Shown: positions 31,237 through 35,699 of the stretch, one piece after another | Position numbering within the stretch: position 1 is the stretch's first letter | How the letters are laid out: each line of letters starts with the position of its first letter | Assembly: GCA_046533095.1 (NCBI GenBank) | Contig: JAJQRA010000022.1 | Location: 1-35,699, forward strand | DNA from: ZAX-1 sp046533095 | GTDB lineage: Bacteria > Bacillota > Clostridia > Lachnospirales > Lachnospiraceae | Direction: 5' to 3' | Length of the DNA: 35,699 bases | The notes under the pieces: model-generated | Databases searched by the model: none | Told to the model about the DNA's origin: nothing | What the model saw: only the letters and a program-made list of their open reading frames with translations | Program-made: the position numbers and the translations under genes

Positions 31237-32796
31237 CTATTCCTCGTCATCCAGGTCATCAAAAACAGTATCATTTGTGTAGATGGTATCCGTAGACTGC
31301 GATTGCAAAAATTCCTCAGCCAACATTGTCCTATTAAATTCTGCGGTAGGTTCGACTTCAGCTACTATATTTTCAAGCTCATCAATAGTCGTATGGAAAA
31401 ATTCTTTTCGCAAATTTACTTTATTGACACGCTTTTCATTTAGAGTAGAATGTAATTTTTTTTCTAAATCCACAGCATTATCAGAAAAAATAAAGCTATG
31501 CACGTCAAACTTAAACGGAACGGACGCATTCCCAAGTTCCCGCACCCTATCCATTGGGTCTAGTCTCCTGGTCATCCCTATTTTGAACACGCTTTCGCCA
31601 AACGATCCAAGATTACTGATCACGTATACATTCCCTGCCTGTCCATTTACAAGCTTCACTATTTCCTCTTTCTTAATAATCACATTCGAAAGCTGAGATT
31701 GCAATTCAAGTATACGAGATTTCAAATGTTCTAGTTCCTCACCAAAAGCATCTCCGAGTTGGGCATTTAAAGCTTCTATTTCTTGGTTATACTTGCTTTC
31801 CTCTTGCTCAACTCGCTTTTTTTCTAGTTCAAGGGCTTTTCGTTCCTCGGCATCTTGGCGCATTTGCGCCCTTATCTCCAGTTGCTCCTGTTTTGCCTGT
31901 TCTTTCTTTATATAATAGTTATACTCTATTTTTACAGCACTTATAAAAAGGTATTCTATTTCTCCTATAAATTTTGAGAGCGTCCCCATAATTGTCTGGT
32001 TTCCTTCTCCTGCAATTTTAAGATATTTTTGGGTTACCGATTTTACATTTTCGATTGACTGGTCAAGTTTTTCATATTTTAGATTGTATAGGATATTTTG
32101 CAACTCCGCTCTTAGGGCGATGACCATCAGTTTATAGATGGCTTGATTTGCCTTTGTCGTATATCTAGCGGAATATTTTTCAAGCGTACTTGTAATTTGC
32201 TTGTCATTCTCCTTGTATGCCTTTCTTAAATCCCTAACGTCCATACAATGTAGCTTCAAAATTATTGACGGGCTAAGTTCTTCTAGATCGGACAGATTAG
32301 ACGTGCTTAGCTTTATCCTTGATTGTGATGGCTCGTAATCCATAAATTCATTTAAAGCATGCTCCATTGCCTTGTATAATTCTCTAGCCCTTTGAAGTTT
32401 TCGCACTTGCGAATCAATCTTTTTTGATGTCTTTGAAAGTTCGTCCACTTTAGAGTACACAGAATCGCTCAAAGTGTGCTCCCTTTCATCTAGATACTTA
32501 TATTTTTGTTCAAACAAATTTTCTTGCTGTTTGAAGTCGGCGGATCTCTTTTTATAATTTTCTTCAAGCGTATTTTCTAGAACAGTATATTTTTCCTGCA
32601 ATGCTTTTTTGCTCGCATCGTGCTCTGATTGCAACGCTTCAGTCATTTGCTTTACTTGATAGTAGTCACGCGCTCCCAGGCCTTCGATTTTTTCACTCAT
32701 TTCTGCATTGTCATCTTGCAATTTTTGCTCGCTTGCTTCCAACTGTGCGATTCTTGATTTAAACTGGCTAATCTTGAAAATATCGCCTAATCCCAT
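31237..32796 (-). CDS. DUF4041 / T5orf172 (GIY-YIG-like) coiled-coil protein
   Basis: This 519-residue protein has an N-terminal coiled coil (about 10-145), a DUF4041 core (about 150-290, LYKAMEHALNEFMDYEPSQS), a second coiled coil (about 290-375) and a C-terminal T5orf172 domain (about 385-480: VYVISNLGSFGESVFKIGMT, RRLDPMDRVRELGNASVPF, EKKLHSTLNEKRV). T5orf172 is a GIY-YIG-related nuclease-like domain common in phage and regulatory proteins. Proteins of this make-up are frequent next to prophage repressors. GGAG precedes the ATG. It follows the ImmA and repressor genes, so it belongs to the lysogeny operon; antiviral or DNA-damage roles are possible. Confidence 0.85.
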   Translation of the reverse strand: MGLGDIFKISQFKSRIAQLEASEQKLQDDNAEMSEKIEGLGARDYYQVKQMTEALQSEHDASKKALQEKYTVLENTLEENYKKRSADFKQQENLFEQKYKYLDEREHTLSDSVYSKVDELSKTSKKIDSQVRKLQRARELYKAMEHALNEFMDYEPSQSRIKLSTSNLSDLEELSPSIILKLHCMDVRDLRKAYKENDKQITSTLEKYSARYTTKANQAIYKLMVIALRAELQNILYNLKYEKLDQSIENVKSVTQKYLKIAGEGNQTIMGTLSKFIGEIEYLFISAVKIEYNYYIKKEQAKQEQLEIRAQMRQDAEERKALELEKKRVEQEESKYNQEIEALNAQLGDAFGEELEHLKSRILELQSQLSNVIIKKEEIVKLVNGQAGNVYVISNLGSFGESVFKIGMTRRLDPMDRVRELGNASVPFKFDVHSFIFSDNAVDLEKKLHSTLNEKRVNKVNLRKEFFHTTIDELENIVAEVEPTAEFNRTMLAEEFLQSQSTDTIYTNDTVFDDLDDEE

Positions 32797-32825
32797 ATCT
32801 GCTTTTCTCCTGTGTTTTTCTTTTC

Positions 32826-33053
32826 CTAAGATTCCCTTACATGCCTATAATCCTCAATATAATTTACCTCTATTTCGTTTTCAAAGTCGTTTTCTTGGAT
32901 ATGCTCCATTTCATGCATATATGCGGCTAACTGCCTTTCGTATGTCAACCTAGCATTTAAAAAAATAGTATAGCTAGAATCTGGATTTATCACGGTATAC
33001 CCGGACACAGTCGAGGGCATATCCATAAGATGTAGATTAATATCCATCGTCAT
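32826..33053 (-). CDS. Mini ImmA/IrrE-type metallopeptidase
   Basis: This 75-residue protein has the zinc-peptidase motif HEMEH (about residues 47-51, within YMHEMEHIQEND) preceded by YTIFLNARLTYERQLAAY. ImmA-type proteases cleave the prophage repressor to trigger induction. It is about half the usual length, but compact versions of this form occur in Firmicute prophages. It starts 17 bp inside the repressor gene, so repressor and protease are translationally coupled, as in the ImmR-ImmA pair of ICEBs1. Confidence 0.85.
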   Translation of the reverse strand: MTMDINLHLMDMPSTVSGYTVINPDSSYTIFLNARLTYERQLAAYMHEMEHIQENDFENEIEVNYIEDYRHVRES

Positions 33054-33438
33054 TTGTGTCGCCTTTCATTCGATCAAGAAAATCTTTCACAAATTCGATA
33101 TCTTCCTTTTTTACTTTCCTTGAGGCATCAAACAAAACTCTGTAATTTGGATTTTCAAAAAGAAACTGTGCTAATTCTCTTGCGTCATCATTAATATAGT
33201 AACCTTGGTTTTCCTCTCCGTCCCTTGTATCTATCAGGTCTGATTTTGGAACGCCAAAGTAGTCAGCAAGAGATTGTACCTTGCCCATCCTCGGTATTGA
33301 TTGCCCTACACACCAAGTATTAAATGTTTGTGGAAGAACTCCGATGGCATCAGCTACTTCTTTTTGAGTTTTTTCAAATTTAGATAATAGTTTGTTTAAA
33401 TTTTTTGAAAATATTTGCTTCTGATCCTCGTCAGACAT
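33037..33438 (-). CDS. XRE-family prophage repressor (ImmR/CI-like)
   Basis: This 133-residue protein has an N-terminal helix-turn-helix (about 10-65: KTQKEVADAIGVLPQTFNTW, IPRMGKVQSLADYFGV) and a short C-terminal part (ARELAQFLFENPNYRVLFDA, then VKKEDIEFVKDFLDRMKG) seen in repressors paired with ImmA. AGGAGG lies upstream of ATG 33438; the longer frame to 33480 begins inside the promoter. Its own promoter is TTGCAT-17-TATTAT. It most likely binds the ATCAATTTAAAATTGAT operator in the opposing cro promoter. Confidence 0.9.
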   Translation of the reverse strand: MSDEDQKQIFSKNLNKLLSKFEKTQKEVADAIGVLPQTFNTWCVGQSIPRMGKVQSLADYFGVPKSDLIDTRDGEENQGYYINDDARELAQFLFENPNYRVLFDASRKVKKEDIEFVKDFLDRMKGDTNDDGY

Positions 33439-33471
33439 ACAAATACACCTCCTTTTCGATTTTATATGTAT

Positions 33472-33500
33472 ATAATACACCCAAAATGGATAAAATGCAA
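33472..33500 (-). promoter_or_regulatory. Repressor (leftward) promoter
   Basis: On the minus strand: TTGCAT, 17 bp, TATTAT, about 35 bp before the repressor start. It is back to back with the cro promoter, with about 30 bp between the two -35 elements, and contains no copy of the 17-bp operator. Confidence 0.7.
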
Positions 33501-33530
33501 CTTAAAAGCAAAAAAAAATTGATTTAGGTA

Positions 33531-33559
33531 TTGACATCAATTTAAAATTGATTTATAAT
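33531..33559 (+). promoter_or_regulatory. Cro (rightward early) promoter with embedded operator O1
   Basis: TTGACA (33531-33536), 17 bp, TATAAT (33554-33559) is a consensus promoter. The palindrome ATCAATTTAAAATTGAT (33536-33552) fills the spacer exactly, so a bound repressor would block polymerase. A half-site AAATTGAT lies at 33516-33523. Confidence 0.9.
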
Positions 33560-33581
33560 CTATATCATGAGGAGGTGGAAT

Positions 33582-33803
33582 ATGGAAAACACGAGATTAC
33601 AAATCAGTCTAAAGGCCGCAAGAGTAAATGCCAAGCTATCACAAGAACAAGTAGCAAAGGCTCTACACGTAGGTAAACAAACGGTTGTCAACTGGGAAAA
33701 GGGATATTTTGAACCAAGAATTTCTCAAATGAGAGACCTTAGCGAGCTGTACAATATGCCGATCGACAATATTTTTTTGCAAAAAGAATCCATTTTAAAT
33801 TGA
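33582..33803 (+). CDS. Cro-like XRE helix-turn-helix protein
   Basis: This 73-residue protein is a single XRE domain: LKAARVNAKLSQEQVAKALH, VGKQTVVNWEKGYFEPRISQ, MRDLSELYNMPIDNIF. It is the first rightward gene and the probable Cro of the switch. AGGAGGTGG precedes ATG 33582; an upstream ATG at 33567 lies too near. Its stop codon overlaps the second operator (33788-33804), which suggests feedback on the genes after it. Confidence 0.9.
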   Translation: MENTRLQISLKAARVNAKLSQEQVAKALHVGKQTVVNWEKGYFEPRISQMRDLSELYNMPIDNIFLQKESILN

Positions 33804-33804
33804 T
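33788..33804 (+). promoter_or_regulatory. Operator O2 over the cro stop codon
   Basis: The minus strand reads ATCAATTTAAAATGGAT, identical to O1 at 16 of 17 positions. It spans the end of cro and lies 36 bp before the first RHH gene. It could act as a roadblock or support looping between O1 and O2 (252 bp apart). Confidence 0.7.
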
Positions 33805-33839
33805 TTTAACACAGCACCCACCGCAAGGAGGTGAAAGAG

Positions 33840-34001
33840 ATGGAAAAGAAGAAAGCCCCCAAAGGGGAGCGCGAACAGACGACAATCCGCTTGCCGGAGG
33901 AACTAAAAGAAGAAGTCCAAAGGCAGGCGGACAAGATGGGGATGGGATTCAATGACTTTGTCCTCACGATACTAGACAAATACGTCAATCAGCAAGGGTA
34001 A
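33840..34001 (+). CDS. RHH mini-protein 1 (Arc-like)
   Basis: This 53-residue protein has a basic tail (MEKKKAPKGEREQ) and a ribbon-helix-helix domain: strand TTIRLPEE, helix A LKEEVQRQADKMG, helix B FNDFVLTILDKYV. RHH proteins bind DNA as dimers through the strand. AAGGAGGTGAAAGAG precedes the ATG. Its last 17 bp overlap the 3' end of the opposite-strand RHH gene (33985), so the two messages can pair. Confidence 0.8.
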   Translation: MEKKKAPKGEREQTTIRLPEELKEEVQRQADKMGMGFNDFVLTILDKYVNQQG

Positions 34002-34167
34002 TTTCTCCGTGTTCGGATTCAAAAGATTCAATGTGCTTGAGGATAAGCTGCTCGATTTCCTTGTTGGCAGATCGCCCATTGTATTCAGCTATATGCTTAA
34101 GCTTGTCCATAGTGGGGATAGGTATCCTTAGTGCATAATGCGGATTCTTGTGTTTAGCGTTTGGCAT
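33985..34167 (-). CDS. RHH mini-protein 2 (Arc-like), leftward
   Basis: This 60-residue protein has a ribbon-helix-helix pattern: strand YALRIPIP, helix A TMDKLKHIAEYNGR, helix B ANKEIEQLILKHIESFE. GGAGG precedes ATG 34167. Its promoter region carries a TATAAT on the minus strand (34205-34210) and direct repeats GACAGC/GACAAC at 34188-34204. It converges on RHH 1 and diverges from RHH 3, placing it as a second switch point inside the immunity region. Confidence 0.8.
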   Translation of the reverse strand: MPNAKHKNPHYALRIPIPTMDKLKHIAEYNGRSANKEIEQLILKHIESFESEHGEITLAD

Positions 34168-34187
34168 AGTAAAACCTCCTTCATTAA

Positions 34188-34204
34188 GTTGTCGTTGTGC
34201 TGTC
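34188..34204 (-). promoter_or_regulatory. Candidate RHH operator, leftward side
   Basis: The minus strand reads GACAGCACAACGACAAC: two GACANC boxes 11 bp apart, just downstream of the -10 of the RHH 2 promoter. The same spaced boxes occur at 34239-34255. Confidence 0.5.
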
Positions 34205-34236
34205 ATTATAACACCATAAATATTTTTAAAAAGATA

Positions 34237-34265
34237 TTGACAACAATGTGACAACCACCTATAAT
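34237..34265 (+). promoter_or_regulatory. Promoter of RHH 3 with candidate RHH operator
   Basis: TTGACA (34237-34242), 17 bp, TATAAT (34260-34265) is a consensus promoter. GACAACAATGTGACAAC (34239-34255), with two GACAAC boxes 11 bp apart, overlaps the -35 and spacer. Arc-type RHH proteins bind such spaced direct repeats. Confidence 0.75.
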
Positions 34266-34289
34266 ATAAAAAAGGAGGTGGACGACAAA

Positions 34290-34436
34290 ATGACAACAAA
34301 AAGAATAAGAGCAGGGTTAAGAATTCCATATGATTTAAACACGCAATTGATATTGATAGCTGAAAAGAAAGGTATTTCAAAGAATTCCCTTGTGCTACAG
34401 ATTTTATGGGAATGGATAAGGCAAGATGAACAGTAG
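34290..34436 (+). CDS. RHH mini-protein 3 (Arc-like)
   Basis: This 48-residue protein is nearly a bare ribbon-helix-helix: strand IRAGLRIPYDL, helix A NTQLILIAEKKGI, helix B KNSLVLQILWEWIR. AAAGGAGGTGG precedes ATG 34290. It is driven by the consensus promoter at 34237-34265, back to back with RHH 2. It may repress either or both of the divergent promoters. Confidence 0.8.
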   Translation: MTTKRIRAGLRIPYDLNTQLILIAEKKGISKNSLVLQILWEWIRQDEQ

Positions 34437-34463
34437 GGAACAGCCTAGAGAGAGGTGAAAGAG

Positions 34464-34661
34464 ATGGTATGGACGACGATATATGGACATAAGTTCGAGA
34501 ACGATTTTTTCCTAAGCAATAAAGAATTAGTCGAAATCAGAAATAAGATACTTGAGTTGTTGAAAAACGAGCTACCAGAAGAATCACGGATTTATGAGAC
34601 ATATGCATGGATTTTGCAAGACTGTAAAGAAAAGCTTCAGCTTGGAAAGATGGATCTATAG
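34464..34661 (+). CDS. Small early prophage protein, unknown
   Basis: This 65-residue protein reads MVWTTIYGHKFENDFFLSNK and has a helical middle (ELVEIRNKILELLKNELP). I do not recognise it. The GTG at 34455 is in frame, but GAGAGGTGAAAGAG favours ATG 34464. It lies 27 bp after RHH 3 in the rightward early operon. Confidence 0.6.
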   Translation: MVWTTIYGHKFENDFFLSNKELVEIRNKILELLKNELPEESRIYETYAWILQDCKEKLQLGKMDL

Positions 34662-34734
34662 CATTTTTTCCACAGGGAAATGGTCGAGAGGGGATCGAAG
34701 CGGGCAGCAGGGAACGCCCTAAGGAGGTGAAGAG

Positions 34735-34932
34735 ATGGAACTAGCAAGGGAAAAGAGAGATTTTCCGAAATACGACACGTTGACAATCGAGCAGGAAGAA
34801 TTAAGGTTCGAACTATTTGACTGGCTAAAAGGGAAAGGATTTTCTGCATTACAGGCAATAGATCTAATGGCACTGACGACAAGTGCCATTAGAAGAGCCT
34901 GCCTTGAAGAAGCGAGCAAGCCTATGGCGTAG
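34735..34932 (+). CDS. Small early prophage protein, unknown
   Basis: This 65-residue protein has a helical second half, LRFELFDWLKGKGFSALQAI then TTSAIRRACLEEA, which could form a helix-turn-helix-like bundle. I do not recognise a family. AAGGAGGTGAAGAG precedes the ATG, the same leader as two other genes here. The 73 bp before it contain only this leader and a GGGAACGCCC block. Confidence 0.6.
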   Translation: MELAREKRDFPKYDTLTIEQEELRFELFDWLKGKGFSALQAIDLMALTTSAIRRACLEEASKPMA

Positions 34933-35004
34933 TTTCTTCAATGCCAAAAGGAAAGAATATCAAAACGCAACTATAAATATAGAAACCGAACCAAGGAGAA
35001 GAAA

Positions 35005-35307
35005 ATGAACGAAGAAACGAAAGTCAAATGGGAAGTAACGAGCAATTCGATCGGCGGAAAAACGATGTACGCGGTCTACCGCCTGATCGATGAAGACGAA
35101 ATAAACCACAGCGGAAACAGGGAATATGCAACGGGCTATTTAGAAAACAAGCGCGTCTGCGAGTACGTTGCCGCTAGCCTTAACTTGGAACATCCTGATA
35201 CAGCTGCACTGTCAATAGAAGAAAGAGAAGCTGTGACCAATTTTATACTCGACTACCTTGTAAAGGAGCAGAGAGAATTCAAGGAGAAAGAATTAAGAAA
35301 GGAGTGA
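35005..35307 (+). CDS. Early prophage protein, unknown
   Basis: This 100-residue acidic protein reads KWEVTSNSIGGKTMYAVYRL near its start, with a YATGYLENKRVCEYVAASLN block and a charged helical C-terminus. The first half resembles small phage proteins that restate a query/response beta hairpin, but no family is assigned. AAGGAG precedes the ATG. The next gene starts 5 bp after its stop. Confidence 0.6.
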   Translation: MNEETKVKWEVTSNSIGGKTMYAVYRLIDEDEINHSGNREYATGYLENKRVCEYVAASLNLEHPDTAALSIEEREAVTNFILDYLVKEQREFKEKELRKE

Positions 35308-35312
35308 GAACA

Positions 35313-35546
35313 ATGTTTCCAAAAATGCAGATGAAAATGAGCGAATTGGAGCTGCTTGGATTTTCCAAGTTGGAGCTAAGAAAATACTTTAATCGCCCAA
35401 ACCAGAATTTTGCAAGGAAGAAAAACCCGCTGAAGGAAAACAGCGTAATCGTTTTCAACACGATCCTTTTCGAGGAATTTTTAAAAAAGGAAATCGAATG
35501 GCAGAATCGGGCAAGGAGGCGTGACGGCGCCGCACTACGAAAATAG
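35313..35546 (+). CDS. Small basic prophage protein, unknown
   Basis: This 77-residue protein is rich in Lys, Arg and Asn. MSELELLGFSKLELRKYF resembles a short DNA-binding or excisionase-like helix-turn-helix start, followed by FARKKNPLKENSVIVFNT. The family is not certain. ATG 35313 has AAAGGAG 8 bp upstream; GTG 35304 overlaps the previous stop and has no spacing. Confidence 0.6.
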   Translation: MFPKMQMKMSELELLGFSKLELRKYFNRPNQNFARKKNPLKENSVIVFNTILFEEFLKKEIEWQNRARRRDGAALRK

Positions 35547-35554
35547 GAGGATAT

Positions 35555-35699
35555 ATGGAAATAAAAGAAATAGGAATCGGCTACATTATGGAAAACCCTA
35601 TCAACATTAGGGACGACCTCGGCGATTTGGAAGAGCTGACGGAATCCATAAGGGAAAACGGAATCTTGTCAAGCCTTGTGGTAACGCCGACCGGATCCA
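35555..35699 (+). CDS. ParB-like nuclease-domain protein, 5' part only
   Basis: The first 48 codons read IGIGYIMENPINIRDDLGDL then EELTESIRENGILSSLVVTP before the window ends. This is the start of the ParB/RepB/Spo0J N-terminal domain (NPxNxR ... LxxSIxxxGILxPLxVxP). Such proteins are common early genes in Firmicute prophages and plasmids. AGGAGG precedes the ATG. The rest is outside the window, so chromosome-partition versus regulatory role cannot be judged. Confidence 0.85.
   Translation, partial: MEIKEIGIGYIMENPINIRDDLGDLEELTESIRENGILSSLVVTPTGS

Overview
The window is A+T-rich DNA from a low-GC Gram-positive anaerobe, most likely a Clostridia/Lachnospiraceae-type Firmicute. The evidence is strong AGGAGG ribosome sites, TTGACA/TATAAT promoters, a MetNIQ lipoprotein transporter, nickel-pincer cofactor genes, a small HPr-like protein and a Firmicute-style prophage immunity region. 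All functional calls come from reading motifs by eye; no database search was run.

Layout. 1-900: the last bases of a 23S rRNA gene, a decayed tRNA-Gly-like sequence where a 5S gene might be expected, an intact tRNA-Trp(CCA) with its own promoter, and a small DUF4190-type membrane protein. 900-6300: lgt, then methionine uptake and catabolism (metN, metI, metQ and a PLP-dependent sulfur amino acid lyase). About 22 copies of a 19-bp repeat separate metI from metQ. 6300-9200 (minus strand): larB, a DUF3784 protein and a full-length larC with an extreme histidine-rich insert. 9200-16900: a gene graveyard. Intact genes (GNAT, flavodoxin, MsrA-MsrB, glutathione peroxidase, MBL hydrolase) alternate with broken or fused remnants of an oxidoreductase, a UPF0236/ISLre2-type transposase, an HTH regulator, a flavodoxin, an MmeI-like methylase, MarR, CcdA, TlpA, a nitroreductase, a PPOX protein and an isoprenylcysteine methyltransferase.

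16860-23610: an alpha/beta hydrolase, then a two-component system followed by a VTC polyphosphate-polymerase-domain protein, DUF4956 and a CotH kinase. The response regulator gene and the VTC gene have matching promoters: two ATTAAAG boxes 11 bp apart, with the -10 element 17 bp after the start of the second box. The regulator therefore probably controls itself and the VTC-DUF4956-CotH cassette, which I read as one surface or phosphate-related signalling unit. 23640-27500: a palindromic element, an HPr-like gene, several tandem repeats and a DinG/XPD-type helicase fused to a Cas4-like nuclease domain.

27500-35699: one end of a prophage or integrative element. Leftward genes are integrase, two membrane-anchored proteins, a DUF4041/T5orf172 protein, a mini ImmA peptidase and an XRE repressor. 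Rightward genes are a Cro-like protein, three tiny ribbon-helix-helix (RHH) proteins (one of them leftward), small early genes and a truncated ParB-like gene. Operators can be read directly: a 17-bp palindrome lies between the -35 and -10 of the cro promoter and recurs at 16/17 identity over the cro stop codon. A second, separate divergent promoter pair between two RHH genes carries matching GACAAC direct repeats.

A recurring oddity is duplication of gene 3' ends: metI, larC, the helicase and the DUF4041 gene each have a copy of their last bases nearby.
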